A stretch of 64,000 nt of DNA from the NCBI RefSeq assembly GCF_016861605.1, contig NZ_BOLM01000002.1:62001-126000 (forward strand). The letters are read 5' to 3'. Numbering within the stretch: the first letter of the stretch is position 1; each line of letters starts with the position of its first letter. Source of the stretch: Levilactobacillus wangkuiensis (GTDB lineage: Bacteria > Bacillota > Bacilli > Lactobacillales > Lactobacillaceae). A model generated the notes under the pieces. It was not told where the DNA came from. It saw only the letters and a list, made by a program, of their open reading frames with translations, and did not search any database. The position numbers and the translations under genes are program-made. Below are positions 1 to 8,146 of the stretch, piece after piece.

Positions 1-190
1 AGAGGCGGTTTCGCGGACGCAGCTGTGTCGGTGGTGTTAGACCGAGTGCTTTTCTCGGCCTTACACCACGGGACGACCTGGGAAACTCGCGCCCCTTGGC
101 GAGGTTTCTAGGCGAGACGGAGGACCGCATCTCAGGCCGCAGTCGTTCCCCACAGCAGCGGTAGCGAAGACCGCCGCCGGGAGCGGACCC
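1..190 (-). repeat. Dispersed structured element, copy 1 (5' end cut by window)
   Basis: This copy of the dispersed element begins outside the window. The outer stem AGGCGGTTTCGC near 3-14 pairs with GCGAAGACCGCC near 164-175. Stem C is 31-46 with 54-69, and hairpin B is about 78-92 with 101-114. Read on the minus strand it shares the GCTGTGGGG and CACCGACACAG motifs with the copies at 29.5-30.7 kb. Hairpin B has a wholly different sequence from the other copies but is still paired at nearly every position. It lies just downstream of the pdp terminator. No coding potential is evident. Family membership is clear from the sequence; function is unknown. Confidence 0.75.
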
Positions 191-197
191 CAACGAC

Positions 198-234
198 AAA
201 AAAGAGCCAGCCGGCAAGGAACGCCGACTGGCTC
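198..234 (-). terminator. Rho-independent terminator of the deo operon
   Basis: On the minus strand GAGCCAGTCGGC and GCCGGCTGGCTC form a 12-bp stem with one wobble pair and a 7-nt loop, followed by six T. It lies 25 bp after the pdp stop codon. Confidence 0.9.
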
Positions 235-258
235 GTAGGAGATGAAGCGCGGTTCTGA

Positions 259-1557
259 CTACCGAACCGTTTCGTGAATCAGCGTAATTGGTTCCGCTGA
301 ATCGCTAATTTCAATGTTCTTGTAAAGCATGTCCTTGATGTCATCAACATCTTCACGGTTACTGTAGATGGTCAAGAGCGTGTCACCAGTCTTAACGGCG
401 TCACCGATCTTCTTGTTCATCATGAGTCCAACCGCGTAGTCCAGCTTGTCGTCAGCCTTTTGCCGGCCACCACCGAGTAACATCCCGGCGATACCCATTT
501 CATCGGCTTCAACCTTGCTGACAACCCCGTCAGACTTGGCTGGCAAGTCAATCTTGTATTTGGCTTGTGGCATAATTTCTGGGTGTTCGATGACACTCCG
601 GTCGCCGCCTTGGGCTTCGATCATGTCGCCGAACTTCTTCAATGCGGAGCCGTCTTCAATGGTCTTTTCACACATGGCCCGGGCCGTCTTCAAGTCGTCA
701 GCCTTTCCAGACATGACAACCATGTGAGAGCCTAACGTCAAGACTAAGTCGGTAATGTCGGCTGGTGCTTGCCCCTTTAAGAGGTCGATGGATTCCTTGA
801 TTTCCAAGGCATTCCCAATGGCGTTCCCCAAAGGTTGATTCATATCGGAAATGATGGCCATGCAGTTCATGCCGACCCCTTTACCGATACCCACTAAGGC
901 TTTGGCCAATTCACGTGAGTCGTCCAAGGTCTTCATGAAGGCACCCGCACCGGTCTTAACGTCGATAACTAAGGCGTCGGTCCCAGAAGCAATCTTCTTG
1001 CTCATGATGGAACTAGCAATCAACGGAATGGAGTCAACCGTGTCGGTGACGTCCCGCAGTGCATAGATCTTCTTGTCAGCGGGGGCAATGTTTCCAGTAG
1101 CCCCAACGATGGCCAAGCCTTGATCCTTCACTTGCTTCTTAAATTCATCTTCACTGATTTCAACTTTGTATCCTGGAATCGCTTCCAATTTATCCAAAGT
1201 GCCACCCGTGTGACCCAGGCCACGGCCAGAGATCATGGGTACGGGAATGCCCAATGCGGCAACGATTGGGGCCAATGGAATACTGGTCTTGTCACCCACA
1301 CCACCGGTCGAGTGCTTGTCGACTTTAATGCCAGGGATGCTGGATAAGTCCAAATGGTCCCCAGACTTCATCATGGCCATGGTCAGCTCTGAGCGTTCAG
1401 CATCGGTCATGTCGTTGAAGTACGTTGCCATCAAGAAGGCACTGGTTTGGTAATCTGGAATTTCACCGGAAACTACCCCATCAACGAAGGTTTGGATTTC
1501 TTCCTTAGTTAATTCGCCACCGTTACGTTTCTTATCAATAATATCTACCATTCTCAT
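259..1557 (-). CDS. pdp: Pyrimidine-nucleoside phosphorylase
   Basis: This cytoplasmic enzyme phosphorolyses uridine, thymidine and deoxyuridine to the base and (deoxy)ribose-1-phosphate. At 432 aa it matches the family length. The thymidine/pyrimidine phosphorylase signature [12 protein letters not shown] is at residues 81-92 and is followed by the [15 protein letters not shown] segment of the glycosyltransferase-3-like fold. The start ATG has GGAGTGG seven bases upstream. It is the last gene of deoC-deoB-deoD-deoR-pdp, so the sugar phosphate it makes can pass to DeoB and DeoC. Assignment is confident. Confidence 0.95.
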   Translation of the reverse strand: MRMVDIIDKKRNGGELTKEEIQTFVDGVVSGEIPDYQTSAFLMATYFNDMTDAERSELTMAMMKSGDHLDLSSIPGIKVDKHSTGGVGDKTSIPLAPIVAALGIPVPMISGRGLGHTGGTLDKLEAIPGYKVEISEDEFKKQVKDQGLAIVGATGNIAPADKKIYALRDVTDTVDSIPLIASSIMSKKIASGTDALVIDVKTGAGAFMKTLDDSRELAKALVGIGKGVGMNCMAIISDMNQPLGNAIGNALEIKESIDLLKGQAPADITDLVLTLGSHMVVMSGKADDLKTARAMCEKTIEDGSALKKFGDMIEAQGGDRSVIEHPEIMPQAKYKIDLPAKSDGVVSKVEADEMGIAGMLLGGGRQKADDKLDYAVGLMMNKKIGDAVKTGDTLLTIYSNREDVDDIKDMLYKNIEISDSAEPITLIHETVR

Positions 1558-1594
1558 GTTTCAGCCACTCCATTTCTAATTGGGATAAACGTCG

Positions 1595-2551
1595 TTACTG
1601 TTTCGGCGTGTCCTTAAGTAGTTGTGCTGCTGCGTGTTGATCAATAATGAGGCAATTCGGGTAACCGCCCAGTAAGGCTGCTTTCACGGCGGGAACTTTG
1701 GCATCCCCTGCCGCCACCAGAATTGAGTGTTCCTTTTGCTTTAAGCTTTCTAAATTAATGCCGATGGTCCGTTCATTCAGCTGTGGATTAACGATTTCAC
1801 CATTTTCATCAATGTAGCGCGAGAAGATATCCCCCACCGCATGGGCCTGTAAGGATTCCTTTTCAGGTTCCTGCAGGTACCCCAGCTGAAAGACCAACGC
1901 ATTGTTGCGGACCGTCCCGACAGAATAAATCGCGATATTGGCTTTCTCGCCCAACTCAAGCAGATACTGAATGTGCCGTTCCTTCTCCACCAATTCCTTA
2001 GTTTGTTGGTGGTCGAAGATGACGGGCAGTGGTAAGTACTGCGGCACCGCGTGAAAAGCATTGGCAAAGGCGTCGATGCTTTCGTAAGCGTAGGTGTGCT
2101 CAGTGGAGTAACTCACACTCCCCTTAAGTTGAATGACCTCTACCCCAGTCAGGGTATCGGGTTGTAAATTGGAGCCAATGGCGTAGATGGTCTTGCCCCA
2201 GCCAATCCCAATGACATCATGTTCTTGCACAATGTCTTCGAGATAGCGAGCGGCGTACGACCCGACCGCATTTAAAATGTCACCAGTTGCGGTCAACTGC
2301 GTGGGCACCACGTGAACCTCCACGTGATAGGCCGCACCTAACGCATCTTCCAGCGTCTGCACGTCCTGCACGGGGTCCACAATTTGAATCCGCACTAAGC
2401 CTTGTTCTCTAGCAAACTGAAGGAGCCGGGAAACCGTCGGCCGGGAAATCCCCAACTGTTGGGCAATCTGACTTTGACTCTGATCAGCTTGGTAATACAT
2501 CTTGGCAACGGTTAGTCCTTGGGCCAAGCGCTGTTCGGTCGTCTCTGCCAT
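1595..2551 (-). CDS. deoR: SorC/DeoR-family sugar-binding transcriptional regulator
   Basis: This 318-aa protein has an N-terminal helix-turn-helix (about residues 24-45, SQSQIAQQLGISRPTVSRL) and a C-terminal SorC-type sugar-phosphate-binding domain with GIGWGKTIYAIG and the late AGDAKVPAVKAALLGG segment. Bacillus DeoR has this architecture and represses the deo genes until deoxyribose-5-phosphate binds. Position between deoD and pdp supports the same role here. The start ATG follows GGGGAGG. It is preceded by a 420-bp gap holding the deoD terminator and a copy of the dispersed element, so its own promoter is expected there but was not identified. Confidence 0.88.
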   Translation of the reverse strand: MAETTEQRLAQGLTVAKMYYQADQSQSQIAQQLGISRPTVSRLLQFAREQGLVRIQIVDPVQDVQTLEDALGAAYHVEVHVVPTQLTATGDILNAVGSYAARYLEDIVQEHDVIGIGWGKTIYAIGSNLQPDTLTGVEVIQLKGSVSYSTEHTYAYESIDAFANAFHAVPQYLPLPVIFDHQQTKELVEKERHIQYLLELGEKANIAIYSVGTVRNNALVFQLGYLQEPEKESLQAHAVGDIFSRYIDENGEIVNPQLNERTIGINLESLKQKEHSILVAAGDAKVPAVKAALLGGYPNCLIIDQHAAAQLLKDTPKQ

Positions 2552-2584
2552 TCCCGTTTCCTCCCCATTATTGGTTATTTATTT

Positions 2585-2700
2585 TCTTTGGTGCGACGAA
2601 TAGTGAAAACACGACGATGTGGTCGTTCCCGCCGGTGGGTTCAAGGTGCCCCACCTCTGGTCACTAACAACGACGTTACCATTTTCACTTTCGTAGCCAA
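2585..2700 (+). repeat. Dispersed structured element, mini copy
   Basis: Only the shell of the element is present. Near 2626-2665 it keeps GTTCCCGCCGGTGGG and the facing CCCCACCTCTGGTCACT, matching the shell of the copies at 30.1-30.6 kb read on the reverse strand. The inner hairpins A, B and C are missing. Imperfect outer arms near 2588-2616 and 2668-2700 share TTGG, CGA and AGTGAAAA. It lies between deoD and deoR. Confidence 0.6.
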
Positions 2701-2928
2701 ATACCTACCGTCTAATTCACAGTCATGCCATAAGCCATTGGCTGTTGGCTGTCTGTGTACCAGGCGCTCTGTTCCTATCAGCCGCCGGTTCCAAGCGCCA
2801 CGGTCCCGGCACTGATACTTTTCGCTAACTATCCAAAGAGTGTTTCACCCTTGGCCTACTCAAACTATCTTCACCAGGGTAGTCCTAACAGTCACTTAGC
2901 TATTCACCCTCTGGTTCATTATCCGATA
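2701..2928. other. Non-coding gap between deoD and deoR
   Basis: No convincing gene. It has short self-complementary segments, such as GGCGCT near 2763 facing AGCGCC near 2795. No promoter with good boxes for deoR was recognised, although the deoD terminator implies that one may exist. Confidence 0.4.
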
Positions 2929-2964
2929 GAAAAGGCGGGTGCGTCTCTTTAGTCCGCACCCGCC
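2929..2964 (-). terminator. Terminator after deoD
   Basis: A perfect 10-bp stem (GGCGGGTGCG with CGCACCCGCC) followed on the minus strand by TTTTCT lies 6 bp after the deoD stop. It separates deoCBD from deoR-pdp, at least partly. Confidence 0.85.
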
Positions 2965-2970
2965 ACTTCA

Positions 2971-3678
2971 TTACGCTTTAACGGCTGTGTCTAAAGCAAC
3001 CTTGATCATATCGTTGAAGGACTTTTCCCGTTCTTCTGGCGTCGTTGATTCACCGGTAATCAAGTGGTTACTGATGGTCAAGACAGAAAGTGCGCGAACG
3101 TGGTACTTCGCAGCTAACAGGAAGAGCGCCGTTGATTCCATTTCAGTGGCAATCACACCGTAATCAATCAGCTTTTGCCGATCCATTTCGTCGTTGTAGA
3201 ACCGATCTTCGGCCAAGATGTTCCCCACCCGAACTGGGATCTTCAAGTCTTGGGCCACGTGGTAAGCGGTGTCCAACAGACCGAAATCACTGATTGGGGT
3301 GTAGTACATGCCTGGACCAAAGGTGTTTTGGATAATGGAAGAATCCGTTGAAGCGGATTGGGCCAAGACCACGTCGCGAACGTGAACGTCTGGGCTCATC
3401 CCACCGGAAGTCCCTACCCGGAACAACGTCTTTACGCCGTATTCACTAATCAGTTCGTTGGCGTAAATGGAGATTGAAGGAATCCCCATCCCAGTGCCTT
3501 GCACGGAGATGCGCTTGCCCTTGTAAGTCCCGGTGTAGCCGAAGCAGTTCCGGACCTTATTGTAGCAAACTGGGTTTTCTAAGAAGGTTTCAGCAATGTA
3601 CTTTGCCCGTAATGGGTCACCGGGAAGTAAAACAGTGTCAGCAATGTCGCCCTTTTTAGCTTCAATATGGTTACTCAT
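2971..3678 (-). CDS. deoD: Purine-nucleoside phosphorylase, DeoD type
   Basis: It phosphorolyses purine (deoxy)nucleosides to free base and (deoxy)ribose-1-phosphate. The 235-aa length is typical of the hexameric DeoD type. It has the phosphate-binding GDPLRAK at 20-26, the RVGTSGG loop and the nucleoside-binding ATEMEST segment. A strong AGGAGG lies before the ATG. It is the third gene of the deo operon, 31 bp after deoB. Its product ribose-1-phosphate is the substrate of DeoB. Confidence 0.95.
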   Translation of the reverse strand: MSNHIEAKKGDIADTVLLPGDPLRAKYIAETFLENPVCYNKVRNCFGYTGTYKGKRISVQGTGMGIPSISIYANELISEYGVKTLFRVGTSGGMSPDVHVRDVVLAQSASTDSSIIQNTFGPGMYYTPISDFGLLDTAYHVAQDLKIPVRVGNILAEDRFYNDEMDRQKLIDYGVIATEMESTALFLLAAKYHVRALSVLTISNHLITGESTTPEEREKSFNDMIKVALDTAVKA

Positions 3679-3709
3679 GATTAGTTCCTCCTAAAATGGT
3701 TGTGGTTAC

Positions 3710-4897
3710 CTATTTCAAGTCTGCCAAGAAACTGTGGCCTTCATCGTTGCCAGCCACGCCAAAGTTATCCAAGACCGTTGCTCCAAAGTCAGAGAACGGT
3801 GAACGAACGCCTAAGCTCCCACCTTGCTTGATGCTTGGTGAGTAAACCAGCAATGGCACTTGTTCACGGGTGTGATCGGAGCCTGTAAAGGTTGGGTCGT
3901 TCCCGTGGTCAGCGGTGATCATCAGCAGGTCATCGTCATGCATGTTGTCTAAGACTGTGCCGAGGCGCTTGTCAAAGTCCATCAATGCTTGCCCATAACC
4001 TTCTGGGTTGCGCCGGTGGCCATACATGGCATCGAAATCAACTAAGTTAATGAAGCAGAAACCGGTAAAGTCTTCTGCCATGACGTGGTCGACGTGGTCC
4101 ATCCCGTCCATGTTGCTTTCGTTATGGTAGCCTTCGTCGATCCCATGACCGGAGAAGATATCGTTGGTCTTCCCAACGGCAACGACGTGGACACCCGCTT
4201 TTTGTAAGCGGTCCAGGTCAGTTTCGCCGGTTGGTTCCAACGTGAAGTCACGCCGGTTAGCGGTCCGGGTAAAGTGGTCCTTGTCAGGGCCAACGTATGG
4301 CCGAGCAATGATCCGGCCGACTAAGTATTCTGGGCCGTTGACCAATGAACGCGCGTACTCACAAATCTTGTAGAGTTCTGCCAAAGGAATGACATCTTCA
4401 TGCGCAGCAATTTGCAAAACGGAGTCGCCAGAGGTGTAGACGATCAGGTCGCCCTTCGCCATCTGTTGTTCCCCTAATTCAGCAATGATCTTGGTTCCGG
4501 ATTCTGGCCGGTTACCAATGACTTTACGGCCAGAGAACGCTTCCAATTTGTCGATGATGTCGGCTGGGAAGCCGTTAGGGAACGTGCTCAGTGCTTTACG
4601 AACTGGCAAGCCCATCATTTCCCAGTGACCATCCATGGAATCCTTACCGGCTGAGATTTCGCGCATCTTACCGTAGTAGGCCTTAGGATTATCCGCAACG
4701 GGAACCCCTTCGATTGGGGTGTCACGCAAGTTAGATAAACCAATCTTAGCCATGTTTGGTAGGGATAATTTACCGGCAAAATGCTGGCCGATGTGGCCCA
4801 GCGTATCTGCGCCTTCATCGCCATATTTAGCGGCATCGGGAGCGGCCCCGGCACCAACTGAGTCAATTACTAAGCCAAAAATACGTTTGTACTTCAT
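3710..4897 (-). CDS. deoB: Phosphopentomutase
   Basis: It interconverts (deoxy)ribose-1-phosphate and -5-phosphate, linking the phosphorylases to the aldolase DeoC. At 395 aa it has the alkaline-phosphatase superfamily metal-binding signatures: an N-terminal [13 protein letters not shown], a central [12 protein letters not shown], and C-terminal [18 protein letters not shown]. It lies 31 bp after deoC and 31 bp before deoD on the same strand, so co-transcription is expected. The ribosome-binding site is not strong (GGGTAAATAAGGT). Confidence 0.95.
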   Translation of the reverse strand: MKYKRIFGLVIDSVGAGAAPDAAKYGDEGADTLGHIGQHFAGKLSLPNMAKIGLSNLRDTPIEGVPVADNPKAYYGKMREISAGKDSMDGHWEMMGLPVRKALSTFPNGFPADIIDKLEAFSGRKVIGNRPESGTKIIAELGEQQMAKGDLIVYTSGDSVLQIAAHEDVIPLAELYKICEYARSLVNGPEYLVGRIIARPYVGPDKDHFTRTANRRDFTLEPTGETDLDRLQKAGVHVVAVGKTNDIFSGHGIDEGYHNESNMDGMDHVDHVMAEDFTGFCFINLVDFDAMYGHRRNPEGYGQALMDFDKRLGTVLDNMHDDDLLMITADHGNDPTFTGSDHTREQVPLLVYSPSIKQGGSLGVRSPFSDFGATVLDNFGVAGNDEGHSFLADLK

Positions 4898-4928
4898 ACC
4901 TTATTTACCCGCTTTCACAAATTTAATT

Positions 4929-5615
4929 CTAGTAACCGGACTTTTCGGCTGGTGCACCAGTCAAGATAGCAACCGTGGCACTGACACCTAAACGGCTAGC
5001 ACCGGCATCGATCATTTCAACGGCTTCATCCCAGCTGTGAACACCACCAGAAGCCTTAACGCCTAGGCGGTCGCCAACAGTTTCACGCATCAATTTAACG
5101 TCTTCAACCTTGGCACCGGCAGTTGAGAAACCAGTTGAGGTCTTCACGAAGTCTGCGCCGGCCTTTTCGCTTAACTTGCAACCCAGAACGATTTCGTCTT
5201 TGGATAACAGGCAAGTTTCCAAGATAACTTTCAAAATCTTACCCTTGGCGTGAACAGCGTCGGCCAATGACTTGATGTCAGCTTCAACAACATCATTGTT
5301 ACCAGACTTTAATTCACCAATGTTGATCACCATGTCGATTTCTTCGGCGCCGTCATCGATAGCCTTTTGCGCTTCGAAGACTTCGCTATCAGTTGCCATG
5401 GCCCCGAGTGGGAAGCCAACAACGGCGATTGGGTTAACGTCGCTGTCCTTCAATTGCTCAGCAACGAACGGAATCCAGTAAGAGTTTACGCAGACGGAAG
5501 CCGTGTCAAATTTCTTTGCTTCGTCACAAGTTTCTTTGATGCTGTCTTTAGTTGCATCTGCCTTTAAGTTAGTGTGGTCAATGTATTTTGCTAATTGTGC
5601 TTTCGTTAATGTCAT
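4929..5615 (-). CDS. deoC: Deoxyribose-phosphate aldolase
   Basis: It cleaves 2-deoxyribose-5-phosphate to glyceraldehyde-3-phosphate and acetaldehyde, feeding nucleoside sugars into glycolysis. At 228 aa it has the class I aldolase features: Schiff-base Lys158 in DFVKTSTGF and the second lysine Lys187 in GVKASGG. It is the first gene of the operon. The ATG follows AAAGGGG by about ten bases. The promoter, operator and candidate cre site lie immediately upstream. Confidence 0.95.
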   Translation of the reverse strand: MTLTKAQLAKYIDHTNLKADATKDSIKETCDEAKKFDTASVCVNSYWIPFVAEQLKDSDVNPIAVVGFPLGAMATDSEVFEAQKAIDDGAEEIDMVINIGELKSGNNDVVEADIKSLADAVHAKGKILKVILETCLLSKDEIVLGCKLSEKAGADFVKTSTGFSTAGAKVEDVKLMRETVGDRLGVKASGGVHSWDEAVEMIDAGASRLGVSATVAILTGAPAEKSGY

Positions 5616-5645
5616 TATATGAAACCCCTTTCATTTATCACCAAT

Positions 5646-5674
5646 AGCATACCCAATTCCTGCACATTTGTAAA
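5646..5674 (-). promoter_or_regulatory. deo operon promoter
   Basis: On the minus strand TTTACA (5669-5674) and TATGCT (5646-5651) are spaced by 17 bp. The -10 box is about 30 bp before the deoC start codon. It is the best promoter in the deo upstream region. Confidence 0.75.
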
Positions 5675-5682
5675 CCCCTGAA

Positions 5683-5698
5683 TTGAACCGCTGTTCAA
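5683..5698. promoter_or_regulatory. Putative DeoR operator
   Basis: The perfect inverted repeat TTGAAC-CGCT-GTTCAA lies 8 bp upstream of the -35 box. A palindrome with TTGAA/TTCAA arms next to a deo promoter suits a SorC-type DeoR. A further TTCA half-site follows toward the -35. Binding by this DeoR is inferred. Confidence 0.6.
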
Positions 5699-5778
5699 AA
5701 GCGTGCACCTTTGTGCATAATCAGGCAAGAAAAGTTTCACTTTCCGGGTTTACCGTTTTACTTAATTGAAGCCCGTTC

Positions 5779-5792
5779 TGATAACGTTTTCA
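5779..5792. promoter_or_regulatory. Candidate cre (CcpA) site upstream of deoC
   Basis: TGATAACGTTTTCA matches the cre consensus TGNAANCGNWNNCA at all but one fixed position. It is about 105 bp upstream of the deo -35 box. Catabolite control of nucleoside use is common in lactic acid bacteria, but this site is only a motif match. Confidence 0.45.
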
Positions 5793-5864
5793 TTTTCGCT
5801 TGTGAAATTAATTAGTTCATGGGACGGACGTTAAAGCCCCTCATTTTGTTAGAAAAAATTTTTT

Positions 5865-5900
5865 CAAAAAAATCGGCTGGATTAAAAATCCAGTCGATTT
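5865..5900 (-). terminator. Terminator of the secreted-protein gene
   Basis: On the minus strand AAATCGACTGGAT and ATCCAGCCGATTT pair with one wobble over a short AT loop and are followed by a long T-rich tract. It lies about 85 bp after the stop codon of the gene ending at 5985. Confidence 0.85.
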
Positions 5901-5984
5901 CTGGGTGAATTTGGTCTTCAAGTACGAATTTGTTGTCAAGAGTTCCTAGCAGTCGTCAGCCAGTTTCTCTCAGGCAGCAGCGAA

Positions 5985-6836
5985 CTAGTCTGGCATGTTG
6001 TCCCGAATCTTCTGACCAACTTCTGTGTTGGTGGGGCAGAACAACGCATGCTTCTCACTAACATAGTAGGTATCCCACTTGTCCGTAATGGCCTTATAGG
6101 TTGCCGGCGTGAAGTCGCTCTTCATGATGCTGACCTGCATGGGCACTGAAAATAGACTTTGCGTGACGTAAGGAAAGCCGTCTTCATCGTAAGGTACATC
6201 ATCAACGTAATAGAACGTTAAACCGTTGACCTCGCCCTTTAGATCTGGCAGACTTAGCCAGTCATTCCAGGACACATGTTTGGTGTCTTTGATGTAGAGT
6301 TTAGCGTTGTTGGTGGCAGTCGGCATAGTCTTGTTTGCTTGCGTCTGACTACCCGTGGTCTTGGTGGTCGCGGTTGGTTTAGCTGTCTTGGCAGGTGTCG
6401 AGGTCGTTGACGTTGTGGTTGAAGACGTTGTTGGCGTCGTTAGCTGACTGTTGATTGTAGAACTACTCTTGGTTCGTTTCTTCGTTCGAAAACCAGTTAA
6501 GTATTTTTCATTGACCCAAACGCCCTTACCCTTATAGGTGACATAGTCGTACTCATACCGCAGACCACCTAGTGAAATAGCTTTAACCTGATGAACTACC
6601 TTGTTCTTCATGGTGCCTAAGCGATACGCCCGCTTCAAGCGGTAGCGGTTATGTTTAACTTTATGTAGGGTGTACGCGTAGTGCTTGTACCCCGACTTGC
6701 GAAAATGAAATGAGCTAGCCGCTCGCGCATGCATCCACAACATCGGATGACTCTTGGCAGCGTGCGCCGTCTGTGGCACCAGGCCACCCCCGATTAACCC
6801 GCCGAAAACTAACAATCCCACAATACTCTTCTTCAT
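5985..6836 (-). CDS. Secreted protein of unknown function with Thr-rich linker
   Basis: I do not recognise this protein. The start at 6836 (MKKSIVGLL) is preferred because AGGGG lies nine bases upstream; an in-frame ATG at 6845 abuts that motif. A signal peptide with cleavage after THA or AHA (about residue 26) leads to a basic aromatic domain of about 90 residues (RYRLKRAYRLG, NEKYLTGF). A roughly 55-residue Thr/Ser-rich linker follows, then an acidic C-terminal domain (YVDDVPYDEDGFPYVTQ). No LPXTG or transmembrane anchor is visible. The N-terminal domain resembles short cell-surface modules of lactobacilli only in general composition. It has its own promoter and terminator, so it is monocistronic. 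Confidence 0.8.
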   Translation of the reverse strand: MKKSIVGLLVFGGLIGGGLVPQTAHAAKSHPMLWMHARAASSFHFRKSGYKHYAYTLHKVKHNRYRLKRAYRLGTMKNKVVHQVKAISLGGLRYEYDYVTYKGKGVWVNEKYLTGFRTKKRTKSSSTINSQLTTPTTSSTTTSTTSTPAKTAKPTATTKTTGSQTQANKTMPTATNNAKLYIKDTKHVSWNDWLSLPDLKGEVNGLTFYYVDDVPYDEDGFPYVTQSLFSVPMQVSIMKSDFTPATYKAITDKWDTYYVSEKHALFCPTNTEVGQKIRDNMPD

Positions 6837-6926
6837 CTGTTCCATCCCCTACTGGCCACAACTGTAGCCAATTTGTGGGCGCTTTTCACCACATTCCAGC
6901 AAGTGGACAACGCACCTAACCTTCTC

Positions 6927-6955
6927 AGTCTAGCCACAGTATCACTGTTTGTCAA
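6927..6955 (-). promoter_or_regulatory. Promoter of the secreted-protein gene
   Basis: On the minus strand a consensus TTGACA (6950-6955) and TAGACT (6927-6932) are spaced by 17 bp, about 90 bp upstream of the start codon. Confidence 0.75.
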
Positions 6956-7207
6956 TAATCATTGGGATAAATGGTTCAGGGACGGCTAATTTTACGGCAC
7001 CTAAGCATTAAAGTAGCTTTCTCCGTATAAATCAGCTATCATCACATCAACACCAAGTTAATCAGTCACTCATTAGTTCCAGCATTAAGTTGGTGATCAC
7101 ATTGTTCATCCCTGTCAGCTACATACTCCTTAATCCTGGTGAAAGGAGGATAACCCTACGCAATAATATTTGGTCATCAATCATCAGCCACCAAAAAAGT
7201 TTACTAC
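6956..7207. other. Non-coding gap upstream of the secreted-protein gene
   Basis: No gene seen. An imperfect inverted repeat CACCAAGTTAA (7051-7061) / TTAAGTTGGTG (7085-7095) with one mismatch could be an operator or hairpin. An AAAGGAGGA near 7141-7149 looks like a ribosome-binding site but no start codon follows at a usable distance. Confidence 0.35.
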
Positions 7208-7209
7208 CG

Positions 7210-7239
7210 CAAAAAATCGCCAGGGTTACCCCTCGCGAT
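7210..7239 (-). terminator. Terminator after the XRE regulator
   Basis: On the minus strand ATCGCGAGGG and CCCTGGCGAT form a stem with one G.G mismatch and a four-base loop, followed by TTTTTT. It lies about 70 bp after the stop codon at 7308. Confidence 0.7.
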
Positions 7240-7307
7240 AATTAATTAAGCCTGTTTGATTGACCGGATCAGCCCGGTGACTCCCCCCTGAATAAATGAC
7301 CCTTAAC

Positions 7308-7553
7308 TTATCCTTTGGCCGCACGTTGTCGGATTGTTTGAATAAATTCAGCCTTCTTGCCAAAGAACAGATAGTTTTTGGGAATCTGGTAAAGTTGGGA
7401 CAAACGTTCAATGGTTTTAATTCCCAAGTTTGAGCTATCTCGTTCCCAAGCAGCCAACGTTTGGTAATGGATACCTAGACAGGCCGCCGCCTCTTTTTGT
7501 GAATATCCCGCATTGTGGCGTGCAGCCTCTAGTGTAATTTGCAGCTTATCCAT
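7308..7553 (-). CDS. Small XRE-family HTH regulator
   Basis: This 81-aa protein is essentially a single Cro/CI-type helix-turn-helix domain (SQKEAAACLGIHYQTLAAWERD, split as helices 2 and 3 around residues 19-40). A short basic tail follows (FFGKKAEFIQTIRQRAAKG). The start is taken as ATG 7553, eight bases after AAGGAGG; an in-frame GTG at 7556 is possible. It is divergent from the regulator at 7720, and a palindrome fills its promoter spacer, so autoregulation is likely. Target genes are unknown. Confidence 0.85.
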   Translation of the reverse strand: MDKLQITLEAARHNAGYSQKEAAACLGIHYQTLAAWERDSSNLGIKTIERLSQLYQIPKNYLFFGKKAEFIQTIRQRAAKG

Positions 7554-7582
7554 CACGGAATCCTCCTTACAATCACTTCCAC

Positions 7583-7611
7583 ATATTAAACGAGTTTATT
7601 CGTTTTGTCAA
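7583..7611 (-). promoter_or_regulatory. Promoter with operator in the spacer
   Basis: On the minus strand consensus TTGACA (7606-7611) and TAATAT (7583-7588) are spaced by 17 bp. The palindrome AAACGA-GTTTAT-TCGTTT (7588-7605) exactly fills the spacer. A bound repressor would block polymerase. Either flanking XRE protein could bind it. Confidence 0.7.
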
Positions 7612-7636
7612 TTATTGATTGATAGGAGTTTCTTGT

Positions 7637-7665
7637 TTGCTTGTCTAGTCACAATTCGTTATAAT
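7637..7665 (+). promoter_or_regulatory. Promoter of the second XRE regulator
   Basis: TTGCTT (7637-7642) and a perfect TATAAT (7660-7665) are spaced by 17 bp, about 55 bp before the start codon at 7720. Confidence 0.75.
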
Positions 7666-7719
7666 GACGATAATAAGTGAAATTTAACCTTAGTATTAAT
7701 TTTAAAAGGAGTGAACGTA

Positions 7720-8082
7720 GTGCCCCGCCATGAATTATCTCCATTTGAACGCAATATTCGGCGGATTATTGCCCAAAACCTCAAAGCAGCTAGTCGGGAC
7801 ATGACCCAGGCCGAACTGGCAGAAAAAACGGACATTCCGACCTCGACGCTTTCGGGCTACTTTGCCCAACGTTCTACCCCCAGCCCTGGCAACGTTCAGC
7901 GACTGGCAGATGCATTAGGCGTACATAAATCCGCAATTGATCCCCGTTATGGTGACGACCTGCTAGAGAACGATGTCTGTTTTGAAGCCATCTTCTCGCA
8001 GCTGTCCCCCGAACGTCAAAAAGCCGTCTTAACTTTCGCCCAGCAACAATTAAGGGCCCAATTGGACCACTCATCTAAGTAA
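7720..8082 (+). CDS. XRE-family transcriptional regulator
   Basis: This 120-aa protein has a Cro/CI-type HTH (MTQAELAEKTDIPTSTLSGY) in its first half and a C-terminal acidic/amphipathic segment ending in LDHSSK. The usual repressor catalytic or sensor domain is absent. GTG 7720 is chosen because AAGGAG (7706-7711) is eight bases upstream; an in-frame GTG at 7711 overlaps that ribosome-binding site. It resembles phage-type and Rgg-unrelated small XRE regulators of lactobacilli. It is divergent from the other XRE gene and ends at a bidirectional terminator. Confidence 0.85.
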   Translation: MPRHELSPFERNIRRIIAQNLKAASRDMTQAELAEKTDIPTSTLSGYFAQRSTPSPGNVQRLADALGVHKSAIDPRYGDDLLENDVCFEAIFSQLSPERQKAVLTFAQQQLRAQLDHSSK

Positions 8083-8092
8083 CGGTTTGGTT

Positions 8093-8131
8093 AAAACAGC
8101 CCCGGCAGATTACTCGCCAGGGCTGCTTTTT
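8093..8131. terminator. Bidirectional terminator
   Basis: CAGCCCCGGC and GCCAGGGCTG form a stem with one mismatch, with T5-6 on the plus side and A4 on the other. It serves the convergent XRE gene and nudC. Confidence 0.85.
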
Positions 8132-8146
8132 CGTTTCGACTAATGC

